Assembly: GCF_002159945.1 (NCBI RefSeq)
Contig: NZ_NFJQ01000012.1
Location: forward strand, 62,001-126,000
Length of the DNA: 64,000 bases
DNA from: Cloacibacillus sp. An23
Lineage (GTDB): Bacteria > Synergistota > Synergistia > Synergistales > Synergistaceae
Direction of reading: 5' to 3'
Shown: piece after piece, positions 43,734 to 52,420 of the stretch
Position numbering within the stretch: position 1 is the first letter of the stretch
Layout: each line of letters opens with the position of its first letter
Translations under genes and position numbers: made by a program
The notes under the pieces: model-generated
What the model was told of the DNA's origin: nothing
What the model saw: the letters and a program-made list of their open reading frames with translations, nothing else
The model's database searches: none

Positions 43734-44939
43734 TTATTTTTTCTCTTTCAGCTTATCTTTGAGGACGGCGAGCGCTTTCTGGAACTGCTTGTCGTCCTTC
43801 TTGTTCTTCATCGGCTCTCCCGCGACCGTCACGTCCGGCGTTAGTCCCTTGTGGTCTATCACGAAGCCGGAGGGCGTGTGGTAGCGCGCTATCGTCACAT
43901 ATATGCCGGAGCCGTCGGGCAGGTTGAAGAGCGTCTGCACGGAGCCCTTGCCGAAGGTCTTCGTCCCGACTATCGTGCCTCGCTTGTGATCCTTTATCGC
44001 GCCCGCGAATATCTCCGAGGCGCTCGCGCTTCCCTCGTTGACGAGTACGACGAGCGGCAGGTCGTTCGCCAGCCCTGGCTTCGCGTAGAGAGTGTCGTTC
44101 GCGCGCTCGAAGCGCCCCTTCATGCCGACGACGACCCCCTCCGGGATGAAGCGCGAGGTCACGTCCACGCAGACGTCGAGTAGGCCGCCGGGGTTGTTGC
44201 GGAGGTCCATTATCACGCCTTTGGCGTTTTTGGACATCGCGGCGTCCAACGCCGCCTTCAGCTCCTCGTCGGTCTTTAGGTTGAAGTGGTTGAGCTTTAT
44301 GTAGGCGACTCCCCCTTCGAGCATTTCAAGGCGTACCGTCTTGATTTTGATGATTTCGCGCACTATTTTGACCGGTATCAGCTTCGCTTCGTCCTTGCGG
44401 CGTATCTGCAGCGTCACAGAGGTTCCGGGCTCGCCGCGCAGCATCTTCACTATCTCGTTGCTGTCCATGCCGAAGACCATTTTGTCGTCTACCTTGATTA
44501 TCTCGTCGAGCGGCTTGATGCCGGCGCGGTCGGCCGGCGTGCCCTCTATCGGGGCTATGACGGTCGTGCGCCCGTCGCGGTTGGCCATATAGATGCCGAG
44601 GCCGCCGTATTCGCCCTCTATCTCCATGTTCTCCTCGGCCAGCGCTTCCGGGTCTACGAAGCGGGTGTACGGGTCGTCTATCGAGGCGACGAGGCCGCGC
44701 AGCGCGCCGTAGTACATCTTCGTGTCGTCTATCTTGCCTTTTTGATCTCCGTCAACCTGATAGGTCGAGAGTGCGAGCTTCACCTGCTTTATTATCGCAA
44801 GCTGCTGCGGCGTGAAAGGAAGGCTCCTCTCCCAGTCGGCGCCGACAGCCTGCGGTATGCTGTAGAGCGATACGCAGAGCAGCGCCCCGATAAATATCCC
44901 CGTGACCAGGTGCAGTATTTTCGATTTCAATATCTTCAC
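43734..44939 (-). CDS. ctpA: Carboxyl-terminal processing protease (S41 family)
   Basis: Periplasmic serine protease of 401 residues: N-terminal signal or anchor helix (about 8-32), S41 N-terminal region, PDZ domain (about 108-190), and catalytic domain with the Ser306/Lys331 dyad (NEGSASASEIFAGA and GTKTFGKGSVQ). Relatives trim penicillin-binding proteins, lipoproteins or cell-wall hydrolases. Placement 20 bases after the M23 peptidase gene suggests control of that hydrolase or other septal proteins (inference). The start is GTG at 44939; spacing to AAAGG is short, so TTG at 44927 is possible. Confidence 0.93.
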   Translation of the reverse strand: MKILKSKILHLVTGIFIGALLCVSLYSIPQAVGADWERSLPFTPQQLAIIKQVKLALSTYQVDGDQKGKIDDTKMYYGALRGLVASIDDPYTRFVDPEALAEENMEIEGEYGGLGIYMANRDGRTTVIAPIEGTPADRAGIKPLDEIIKVDDKMVFGMDSNEIVKMLRGEPGTSVTLQIRRKDEAKLIPVKIVREIIKIKTVRLEMLEGGVAYIKLNHFNLKTDEELKAALDAAMSKNAKGVIMDLRNNPGGLLDVCVDVTSRFIPEGVVVGMKGRFERANDTLYAKPGLANDLPLVVLVNEGSASASEIFAGAIKDHKRGTIVGTKTFGKGSVQTLFNLPDGSGIYVTIARYHTPSGFVIDHKGLTPDVTVAGEPMKNKKDDKQFQKALAVLKDKLKEKK

Positions 44940-44959
44940 TTACCTTTCCGAAGGCGGAG

Positions 44960-46189
44960 TTACTTCAAATATTTCATCGGGTTGACGGCGTCGCCGTTGA
45001 CCCTTACTTCAAAATGGAGGTGGTTGCCCGTCGCCACGCCGGTCGCTCCTACGCGGCCTATCACCGTCTGGCGCGTGACTTTTGCGTTTTCGCTCGTCTC
45101 TATCTTCGAGAGATGGGCGTAGACCGTCGTAAGGTTCGCGCCGTGGTCGATGATGACGACCTGCCCGTAGCCGCGCATCCATCCGGTGTAGAGCACTTCG
45201 CCCGGGTCGGCGGCCTTGACCGGCGTGCCCTTGGGCGCTGCTATGTCCAGCCCTGTATGCGTTATCTTCGTCTTGAACGTCGGGTGGACGCGCGTCCCGA
45301 ACTGGCTCGTTATCTTCCCCTGTATCGGCCATGCGAGCCGTCCGCCTTTGTAGTAGACCGGCGTCGGCGCGACCGGCTTTCCTTCCTTGCGCTTCGCCGC
45401 GTCGGCTTTCGCCTTAAGCTCCTGCTTCTGTTTGAGAAGCTTCTTTATCGCCGCCTGCATCTCCTGCGATGCTTTCTTGAGCTCTTCCTGCTCGGCGAGG
45501 AACAGCTTCTTATCCTTGCGCACCTTGGCCAACACTGCGCTGCGCTCGTCGGCGGCTGACTTAAGCTCCTTGTTCTGCTTCGCTAGGTCGGCGTTCTGAT
45601 CCTTGAGCGTGCTGTGCTCCTTGCGGAGCTCCTCCTGCGTCATCGTGAGACGGCGCTTCTGCTCCGTCAGATAGTTTATGAGCTGCCTGTCCTGCTCAGC
45701 GATCTTGCCGAGAAGATAGGAGTTGGCCAGCGCGTCCTCGGCCCCGCGCGACGACATCAGCAGGTTGAACTCCGCGACCCCGCCGTATTTGTAAATGCTG
45801 ACGAGCCTCTTCTCGAGTATCTTCTGCGCTGCGGCTATGTCGTTGTTCATCTTTTTTATGTCGGCGTCGAGCGTGAAGATGTTCTTCTTGACTTTCTGCA
45901 TTTTAAGGCTCACGATGTTGACGCGCTGCTGCGTGACGGTTATCTTCTGGCTCAGCGCGTTGAGCTGGTTAGTCACGCTTTTTTCTCGCTTCGCAGTCTC
46001 CGAGAGCTTCTTCTGGTTCTGCGAGATCTGCTTCTGTATCTTGTCGAACTCGCGCTCCTGCTGTTTTATCTGCGCGTCTATGTCCGACTGGGATTTCGCG
46101 GCCGCCAGCGCCGCGGCTCCCGTGAAAAGTATGGAGCAGGCCGCCAGCGCCGCCGTGATTTTCATCCGCATGTTTTTAGCCTTCGTCAC
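44960..46189 (-). CDS. envC: EnvC-like M23 peptidase with coiled coil
   Basis: Periplasmic murein hydrolase or hydrolase activator, 409 residues: signal peptide (to about 30, ALAAA), long coiled coil (about 33-275), then an M23/LytM domain from about 295. Unlike E. coli EnvC, metal ligands look intact: HTGLD for the HxxxD motif and GNHLHFEV for HxH, so it may cut peptidoglycan directly. It is 14 bases after ftsX; FtsEX commonly controls such a coiled-coil hydrolase across the membrane. GTG at 46189 is listed; ATG at 46171 with AAGG eight bases before it is an alternative. Confidence 0.92.
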   Translation of the reverse strand: MTKAKNMRMKITAALAACSILFTGAAALAAAKSQSDIDAQIKQQEREFDKIQKQISQNQKKLSETAKREKSVTNQLNALSQKITVTQQRVNIVSLKMQKVKKNIFTLDADIKKMNNDIAAAQKILEKRLVSIYKYGGVAEFNLLMSSRGAEDALANSYLLGKIAEQDRQLINYLTEQKRRLTMTQEELRKEHSTLKDQNADLAKQNKELKSAADERSAVLAKVRKDKKLFLAEQEELKKASQEMQAAIKKLLKQKQELKAKADAAKRKEGKPVAPTPVYYKGGRLAWPIQGKITSQFGTRVHPTFKTKITHTGLDIAAPKGTPVKAADPGEVLYTGWMRGYGQVVIIDHGANLTTVYAHLSKIETSENAKVTRQTVIGRVGATGVATGNHLHFEVRVNGDAVNPMKYLK

Positions 46190-46203
46190 GGTAGTCTGCC
46201 TCG

Positions 46204-47088
46204 CTACAGCGGCTTCGAGGCCTTCCTGATGAACTTCTCCACAGCAATGAGGCTCGCGATAAGGCTCACGACCGCACCGCAGCAGATGAGCATGATAAAG
46301 AGGTTCGCCAGGACGCGCTTCGAGTCTATGAACGTTATGAAGGGCAGCATGTCGCGCAGCCGTTCGAGAGCGCTCAGGTACGAATAGCCAAGCGCCGTTG
46401 AAGCGGCGAGCGCGCCGAAGAAGCCGAGGATGAAGCCCTGTATGACGAACGGGAACGCCACGTAGGTGGATGTGGCCCCGACCTTCATCATCACGTCTAT
46501 TTCCTCGGCCCTGGAATAGACTGAGATCCTTATCGTGTTGAAGAGCACCACGCCGCTGGCCGTGAGAGCGACCGCGAGCATGATTATCGAGAATTTCTCG
46601 ACGAACGACGAGAGCTTCGACAGCTTTTCCGCGACATGGCCGGCGTAGACGATATCCTCGATCTCTGCGACGGAGCCGAGCCGCCCCGCGACGTCGGAGA
46701 CCTGCGAGGCTTTCGAGACGTGTATCTCGAGGCTCGAAGGCAGAGGGTTCTCTCCGAGGAGCGTCACGGCGTCGGCCTGGTTGCCTAGGCGAGCGCGCAG
46801 CCGCTCGAGCGCGGTCTCCTTCGTGATCATCGTCACGCGCTCTACGCCGCTTATACGGCGCACTGCCGCGGCGGCCTTTTCAAGCTCCGCGTCGGGCTTG
46901 AGGTACGCTTGTATCGAGAGCTGGTTCTCCATGTTTCCGATAACGCTTCTGATGTTCAGGATAAAGAGCATCGTCGCGCCTACGACGAAGAACACCGCCA
47001 TAGCAGTGAAGATAGTGAGAAGGCTCATGCCGAAGTGCCGCCATATCAGCCTCCAGCCGTCGCGCATTATATATTTAATACGTGCCAT
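46204..47088 (-). CDS. ftsX: Cell division protein FtsX
   Basis: Membrane partner of the FtsE ATPase, 294 residues: cytoplasmic N-terminus, TM1 (about 22-44), a large extracytoplasmic loop (about 45-165) that contacts the hydrolase, then three C-terminal helices (about 170, 217 and 265). GATSTYVAFPFVIQGFILGF is the typical FtsX helix. Its start overlaps ftsE by 14 bases. Confidence 0.95.
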   Translation of the reverse strand: MARIKYIMRDGWRLIWRHFGMSLLTIFTAMAVFFVVGATMLFILNIRSVIGNMENQLSIQAYLKPDAELEKAAAAVRRISGVERVTMITKETALERLRARLGNQADAVTLLGENPLPSSLEIHVSKASQVSDVAGRLGSVAEIEDIVYAGHVAEKLSKLSSFVEKFSIIMLAVALTASGVVLFNTIRISVYSRAEEIDVMMKVGATSTYVAFPFVIQGFILGFFGALAASTALGYSYLSALERLRDMLPFITFIDSKRVLANLFIMLICCGAVVSLIASLIAVEKFIRKASKPL

Positions 47089-47770
47089 CGCCCTCGTACC
47101 CCCCGTCCTTCTCGTCGCGGATTATGCGCCCGCGTCTTATCTCTACGACGCGGTGGCGGTAGGTGTCCACGATGAATTGATTGTGCGTCGCCATCAGCAC
47201 GGTCGTGCCGGCGGCGTTGATTTCGAAGAGAAGCTGCATGATCTCGTCCGCCGTGTGGTTGTCGAGGTTGCCCGTCGGCTCGTCGGCGAGTATGAGCGAA
47301 GGCTCGTTGACTATCGCGCGGGCTATGGCGAGGCGCTGCTGCTCGCCGCCCGACATCTGCGGCGGCAGAAGCATGCGTCTGCGCCATATTCCCACGGTCT
47401 TGAGCGCATCCTCGACGCGCTCGGCTATCTCGCGCGACGGAACGCCCATCACTTCGAGCACGAAAGCGACGTTCTCAAAGGCCGTCATGTTCGGAAGCAG
47501 GCAGAAATCCTGGAAGATCACGCCGACGTCGCGGCGGAACATAGCGAGCTCGAAGCGTCCCATCTTGCGCAGCGCGTGCCCCCCTACGCTGATGTGCCCG
47601 CGCGTCGGGACGACCTCGCGGAAGATGCAGCGCATCAGCGTCGTCTTGCCGGAGCCGGTCTCGCCTACCAGGTACACGAACTCGCCGCTTTCTATGTCGA
47701 GATATACGTCCTCCAGAGCCACGATGTCCGGCTCGAATATTTTGGAGACGCCGGAAAACCTTATATCCAT
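47075..47770 (-). CDS. ftsE: Cell division ATP-binding protein FtsE
   Basis: ABC-type ATPase of 231 residues: Walker A GETGSGKTT (36-44), Q-loop FQDFCLLPNMT, signature MSGGEQQRLAIARA, Walker B LILADEPTGNLD and switch His in ATHNQ. With FtsX it regulates septal peptidoglycan hydrolysis. GGAGG precedes ATG at 47770. Upstream, four bases away, ends the transketolase C-like gene, which is not a usual ftsE neighbour. Confidence 0.95.
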   Translation of the reverse strand: MDIRFSGVSKIFEPDIVALEDVYLDIESGEFVYLVGETGSGKTTLMRCIFREVVPTRGHISVGGHALRKMGRFELAMFRRDVGVIFQDFCLLPNMTAFENVAFVLEVMGVPSREIAERVEDALKTVGIWRRRMLLPPQMSGGEQQRLAIARAIVNEPSLILADEPTGNLDNHTADEIMQLLFEINAAGTTVLMATHNQFIVDTYRHRVVEIRRGRIIRDEKDGGYEGDGTY

Positions 47771-47774
47771 CGGC

Positions 47775-48722
47775 CTACCTCCTGCGCAGCGCCCACACCT
47801 GGGCCGCAGCGTCCACTATCTCGTTCCAGGTGAGGCCGTAGTATTCGCGCAGCTCCTCCGGCGTGCCGCTGCTGATGAACTCGTCGGGCAGCGAAACGGA
47901 ACGCAGCGGAACAGGATAGGTGCGTCCGAGACATTCCGCCGCCGCTCCGAATAGGCCGCCGGCGCCGCAGTGCTCCTCAGCGGTGACGCAGCAGCCCGTC
48001 CTGCGGACGGACGAGAGCAGCGCCTGCTCAGGGAAAGGCTTGAGGCAGTAGCAGTCTATGACCTCCGCGCCGATGTTCTGGCGTTCGAGCCGCTCGGCGG
48101 CCTCGAGCGCGCGGCTCACCATTATGCCGCAGGCGCATATAGTCACGTCGGCCCCCTCGCGCAGTATGCGGGCTCCGCCGAGCCTGAATATCTCGCCGGA
48201 CTGATTTTCAAACTCCGGCGCAGGCGCGCGCCCCAGCCTTATATAAAGCGGAGCGCCGTCGGTCTCCGCCCCCTCTACTATGCCCGTCAGCGACAGAACG
48301 TCGGAGGGGACGAACAAGTTCATCCCCGGTATCGTCCTGACAAGCGCGATGTCCGAGGGCAGCATGCCGGCCGCTCCGTCCTGCGCGAGCGACAGCCCGC
48401 CGTCAACCGCGACTATGCGGACTGGCAGCGACGGCATGGCAACGGCTTCGCGTATATGCTGGTAGCTTCCGCCGAGGAGCCCCGCCGCCCGTCCGAGCAC
48501 CCACGGGCGTTTTCCCGCAAGGGCGAGCCCGGCGGCGCTGAGAATTGCGGAATGCGCGTCGGCGCATGACGAAATTATCTTGTCCTCCGGTATTTCGCGC
48601 AGCGCGCCGCAGTCGGGCACGTCTTTCGCGACAAGCAGCGCGAAGTCGTCGCGTTCGCGCGCGTACCGGGCTATAATGCCGCAGAATGCCTCGAAGGTAG
48701 AGGCCGTTTTATTTATATTCAC
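47775..48722 (-). CDS. Transketolase C-terminal-subunit-like protein with altered active site
   Basis: The 315 residues follow the PYR and C-terminal domains of split transketolases (AAGLALAGKRPWVL, SYQHIREAV, LPVRIVAVDGGLSLAQDGAAG, PSDVLSLTGIVEGA, YIRLGRAPAPEF). The catalytic Glu of the canonical AEQ motif is missing (SCADAHSA here), and the His after DGPT is replaced (DGAAGM). Thiamine-diphosphate catalysis is therefore doubtful. Start GTG at 48722 has GGAGG nine bases before it. It overlaps the N-like partner by 14 bases and precedes ftsE by four, inside the envelope operon. Function unknown. Confidence 0.82.
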   Translation of the reverse strand: MNINKTASTFEAFCGIIARYARERDDFALLVAKDVPDCGALREIPEDKIISSCADAHSAILSAAGLALAGKRPWVLGRAAGLLGGSYQHIREAVAMPSLPVRIVAVDGGLSLAQDGAAGMLPSDIALVRTIPGMNLFVPSDVLSLTGIVEGAETDGAPLYIRLGRAPAPEFENQSGEIFRLGGARILREGADVTICACGIMVSRALEAAERLERQNIGAEVIDCYCLKPFPEQALLSSVRRTGCCVTAEEHCGAGGLFGAAAECLGRTYPVPLRSVSLPDEFISSGTPEELREYYGLTWNEIVDAAAQVWALRRR

Positions 48723-49506
48723 TAGATCTTACCTCCAATTCCTCGAGCGCCATGTCGAGCTCGCCGAGGCTGAGCGAGTGCGGCTCGCCCTGCCGTCCCG
48801 CGCCTATCGACGAGATGGCGAAGCCGCCGTCCGCGCGCACTGCGAGAGCTTTCGGAGCCCCGCGAGAAAAATCAAAAGAGCCGCACGCGCCCTCAAGCGC
48901 GGCGAAATCCCCGCCGGCTGCACGGCGCGTCTCCCATCCCTCAGGGAGCGCGCCGCCGTCCATATCTCCGCCGCAGAGTATTATCATAAAAAGATTGGGT
49001 ATATCGAGCTTCGCGGCGCGGCACGTTTCCTCGGCGAACTCATCGGAGCGAAGAGCCTCGTCCGAAACGACGAAAGCGACGCGCGGGCGAAAACGCCGAG
49101 ACGCTAGCTCGCGCGCGAGGGAAGCGGCCATCGCGAGCGACGGCTGCACAGTAAGGCATGGCGCGTCCATCCCCGGTATCCGCCGGAAATCGGGATGAGC
49201 CTGAAGCATCGCGCCGAGCCGCCTGTAGTGCCACAGATGCTCACGCTCGAAAAATCCGCGTCTTGCAAGAGCGGCGTAGAGCGCGGGAACGGCCTCGGGC
49301 ATCCCGAGCACGAAACGGTCTCTGTCGCCGCGCTCCGGCTCGGACGGTATGAGCACAAGCTCCTCCCAGTAAAGGTAGACGAGCAACCCCGCGGCGGCGA
49401 GCGGCGTCTCGTACGGGCCGGAGCGCGCCATGCCTACCATGCGCAATATATCCTTGCGGACCTCGGACGTTATGCTTTTGAGTTCTTCGATTCTAGTATT
49501 GTCCAT
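48709..49506 (-). CDS. Transketolase N-terminal-subunit-like protein lacking the thiamine-diphosphate motif
   Basis: The 265 residues align by pattern to split-transketolase N-subunits (LKSITSEVRKDILRMV, DRDRFVLGMPEAVPALYAALARRGFF, PRVAFVVSDEALRSDEFAEETCRAAKLDIPN). The diagnostic residues are gone: SGHPGG is SGPYET, SKGHAS is LGMPEA, the GDGE...N cofactor motif is SDEA...GG, and the Gly-rich TGSLGQG is TVQPSLA. A catalytic transketolase role is unlikely; a structural or binding role is possible. ATG at 49506; no strong ribosome-binding site, but the start overlaps csaB by 14 bases, which suggests coupling. Confidence 0.78.
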   Translation of the reverse strand: MDNTRIEELKSITSEVRKDILRMVGMARSGPYETPLAAAGLLVYLYWEELVLIPSEPERGDRDRFVLGMPEAVPALYAALARRGFFEREHLWHYRRLGAMLQAHPDFRRIPGMDAPCLTVQPSLAMAASLARELASRRFRPRVAFVVSDEALRSDEFAEETCRAAKLDIPNLFMIILCGGDMDGGALPEGWETRRAAGGDFAALEGACGSFDFSRGAPKALAVRADGGFAISSIGAGRQGEPHSLSLGELDMALEELEVRSSEYK

Positions 49507-50509
49507 TTGCGACGCCGCACGCAGAGTGCAGCCCCTCCGAGAAAATTTCATAGACGGCGGCCGCCCCGCGCGCCGCTGAGGCGGCGGTGAGAGGCGGCGA
49601 CAGCGCCGGAACGCCGCCGTCCGTCAGAGCTATATTATAGCGCATACAGAAGCCGGCGACCTTAGGATCGTATGAACATCCGGCGAGCGGAAGGCCGGAG
49701 AGTGAAGAAAGTATCAGAAAATGAAGCCTCATGCCTATGGCTCCCGAGGCGCGCGACGCGACGGCGTGAAAATCCTCTTTCGACGAAACCACGGCAATGT
49801 CTGAAAGCTTTACAAGCCCGCTTGAGGCGAGGCGCTCGAGCTCCGCCGCGTCCTCGTCAGACAGAGCGACGCCCATGATCTCGCGCCCGGATTTGTCCGC
49901 AAGCTTCATGCAGCTTCCGGCTGCCTCCTCCGCCAGCGCGCGGTGGCCCGGACGCGCGTTGAAAAGCAGGAAGGGGCCGCAGCCGTCCACCCGCTCCACG
50001 GGCAGCGACATCACAAGATCAGGCGACAGCGACGCTCGCAGCCCCATTGAAGCGAGCAGCGAAAGCGAGCCTGCGTCGCGCACGCCTATGTGGCAGCAAG
50101 ACGAAAAGGCCGCGCGCGTGAGTGCGAGCGGAACGCGGCCGCGCAGCGGCCCCGCCGACTGCCCTTCGGCCCACACCTTAAGGCCGAGCAGCCGCGCGAC
50201 GCGCACAGCCGCGTAATAATAGAAGCACGAGCGCGCGCTGGTGGAATCCTGAAAAAGTCCGCCGCCGCCGAGAAGCAGCGTCGTGCTCGCGGAACAGGCG
50301 CGGCGCAGCTCGCGCAGACTCCAGCGGCTGAAAGAGCGGACGCCGTATTTCTCCTCGCTCAAGCGCGGGTCCGCCGAAAGCACGGCGGCGCGTTCCCTGG
50401 GAACGCCGCACGACTCCAGCAGTCTCAGCGACGCTTCGCATAGAAGCTCGTCGCCGAGGTTGCCGAAGCCGTAATATCCGAGAAGAAGGACGTCGAACTC
50501 TTTCTTCAA
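49493..50509 (-). CDS. csaB: Polysaccharide pyruvyl transferase CsaB
   Basis: Adds pyruvate ketals to a cell-wall polysaccharide, the modification recognised by SLH domains that anchor S-layer and surface proteins. The 338 residues show GYYGFGNLGDELL (near 11-23), LLLGGGGLFQDSTS, LGLKVWAEGQSAGPL, GVRDAGSLSLL and GMRLHFLILSSLSGLPLAG, all family hallmarks. The start is TTG at 50509, about 11 bases after AAGG and six bases after the DUF5693 stop. Confidence 0.92.
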   Translation of the reverse strand: MKKEFDVLLLGYYGFGNLGDELLCEASLRLLESCGVPRERAAVLSADPRLSEEKYGVRSFSRWSLRELRRACSASTTLLLGGGGLFQDSTSARSCFYYYAAVRVARLLGLKVWAEGQSAGPLRGRVPLALTRAAFSSCCHIGVRDAGSLSLLASMGLRASLSPDLVMSLPVERVDGCGPFLLFNARPGHRALAEEAAGSCMKLADKSGREIMGVALSDEDAAELERLASSGLVKLSDIAVVSSKEDFHAVASRASGAIGMRLHFLILSSLSGLPLAGCSYDPKVAGFCMRYNIALTDGGVPALSPPLTAASAARGAAAVYEIFSEGLHSACGVANGQY

Positions 50510-50515
50510 AGCGAC

Positions 50516-52420
50516 TTAAAGCCTTATGCCAGCCGCCCTGCGCAGCCTCGGCAGCAGAAGGCCCAGCGCCGCAGCGCAGACCGCGCCGATCAGAAGGCCG
50601 AGCCACCAGCCGTTGAGCGTGCGTATCACGCTCAGATAGAGAGGCGTGTGGAAATGGCAGAAGGTGTTGACCGCGGAACAGAAAGCTAGCGCCGCGGCGA
50701 GGCGCAGAACCTCGCGGTAGTACGGGATGAGCCCTTTGCGCACCGTGAACCAGTAGAGAACCAGCGCCGGGTAGCCGATCATAAATTCCTTCGTGCGCGG
50801 CCTCACGACGAGCAGATTTTCAATGAAATCGCGGAATGCGACCTCCCATCCGGGAACGTTAGAGACGTTGCCGCTGCGCAGCGCCATCACGAGAGCGCCG
50901 AGCATGACGACGCCGAGCAGCGCCAACTCCGTCCACAGCGGCGAACGGCGCATGACCTCGACGAAGCCTTCTGGGTGAACGCGCCGTTTCATGTCGTGTA
51001 CGAAGATGAGGACGAGCGGCAGCAGAAGCGTCAGTTTGACGCCGGAGAAAGGCGTCAGACGAAGCGCAGCGGCTGAGGTGCCGTAGAACGAAGCGACGGA
51101 CAGGCCGCCGGCCGCGACTATGAGCAGCGACGACACGGCGCCGCGGACACGTTCGCGCGAGCTCTCAAGAGCGCACAGCGCAGCCTCCGTCGCGACGAGC
51201 GCGCCGCACACGCCTCCGAGAAGCCGCGCCGCAGCGGACGAATACCAGAGCGCGCCGCCGAGCGCCGCCGACGCGGCGAAAAGCAGCAGAGCCGACGTCG
51301 CAGGCACCGGAAGCTTATCGCTGCCGTTCATGCGCGAGGCGTATGACCACAAAGTAAAGACGATGCATATCCCGCACGCGAAAGCGCCGGCGAGAGGCGC
51401 CGGCCATGACGGAAGGGGCTCCGGCCAGCCGAGCGCGTAGCCGCGCGCTTCCAGAGCCTTCTTGTAGCCGCCGAGGTCGGCGAGGAAGACGTCGAGCCGT
51501 CCGCCCATCTGCAAGTCGTAGGGATGCACCATGACGAGCCGTATCGAGCGCTCATGCACGGCGCGGACATAGCGGTCGGTTATCGTCGGGCGGCTTATGT
51601 TCCGCGAAATTATCTCCTCTTTAGTGAGACTGTGCATCGGGATGACGAGACCGCCGAGCGCTCTGGAAAGCGCCGGGACGCCTATCTGCCGCACGAACTC
51701 GACCTGAGAGAGTGTGATTCCCTTGCCGCGCATGACGGAGGCGAGCGGACGCACGTCTGGATAACCGGCGAGAATCGCGCCTGCCGGAATAATATTTCTA
51801 ATCTGGGGATACTCTGAAGTCAGCCAGTCTATGGCCTCGGCGGTATCGGCTCCGGACGAAGGCGTGCACGGTCCGGGGCGGAAGAGCGCGTTCACGCCGT
51901 TCGCGCGGCAGAACTCGAGAGCGGCGAAATCAGGCACGAAAGAGGAACTCTTAAACTCCTCGACGGTGCCGGGCAAGAACACGCGCACGCCGCCGTCAGC
52001 CGTTTCCGTAAAGCTTACGTTCGGGAGCTTGTGCTCAAGATATGCGCGCAGCCGCTCCGCGTACGGGAAGCCCTTGCCCCACGCAAGCACGGCCCGCGGC
52101 GCGGAGCCGTCCGGCTTCTCGCCGAACGACGAGGCCGTGCCGAAGCGCAGGCCGAGCGGCGAATACATTGCGATCTCGTCGCCCGTGAACTCGGATACCG
52201 CCGCGCCCATAACTCCGGCGGCGTTGACTGCGCTCCATACATCCGCCGCCGTCCGTCCGCTCTGATAGGCGAGCGAGGCTATCTCGCGGCTGTCGGCGAC
52301 GAAGGCCGCCGTCCTGCCGCCCTTCTCGGCGTCGAGCCGTGAGGAAAGCCCGTAAAAGGCGAGAGCCGCGGCGACGGCGAGCGCCGCATACAACAAAACG
52401 TGCTTATTTACGCTTCTCAT
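50516..52420 (-). CDS. DUF5693 family multi-spanning membrane protein
   Basis: Large membrane protein of 634 residues, next to csaB as is often seen for this family. N-terminal helix (about 8-25), an extracytoplasmic domain (about 35-340) with MVHPYDLQMGG and QVEFVRQIGVPAL, then 8-9 helices to the C-terminus (NTFCHFHTPLYLSVIRTLNGWW). Function unestablished; the csaB linkage suggests a role in making or exporting the pyruvylated polymer (inference). ATG overlaps the maf stop by four bases. Confidence 0.87.
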   Translation of the reverse strand: MRSVNKHVLLYAALAVAAALAFYGLSSRLDAEKGGRTAAFVADSREIASLAYQSGRTAADVWSAVNAAGVMGAAVSEFTGDEIAMYSPLGLRFGTASSFGEKPDGSAPRAVLAWGKGFPYAERLRAYLEHKLPNVSFTETADGGVRVFLPGTVEEFKSSSFVPDFAALEFCRANGVNALFRPGPCTPSSGADTAEAIDWLTSEYPQIRNIIPAGAILAGYPDVRPLASVMRGKGITLSQVEFVRQIGVPALSRALGGLVIPMHSLTKEEIISRNISRPTITDRYVRAVHERSIRLVMVHPYDLQMGGRLDVFLADLGGYKKALEARGYALGWPEPLPSWPAPLAGAFACGICIVFTLWSYASRMNGSDKLPVPATSALLLFAASAALGGALWYSSAAARLLGGVCGALVATEAALCALESSRERVRGAVSSLLIVAAGGLSVASFYGTSAAALRLTPFSGVKLTLLLPLVLIFVHDMKRRVHPEGFVEVMRRSPLWTELALLGVVMLGALVMALRSGNVSNVPGWEVAFRDFIENLLVVRPRTKEFMIGYPALVLYWFTVRKGLIPYYREVLRLAAALAFCSAVNTFCHFHTPLYLSVIRTLNGWWLGLLIGAVCAAALGLLLPRLRRAAGIRL

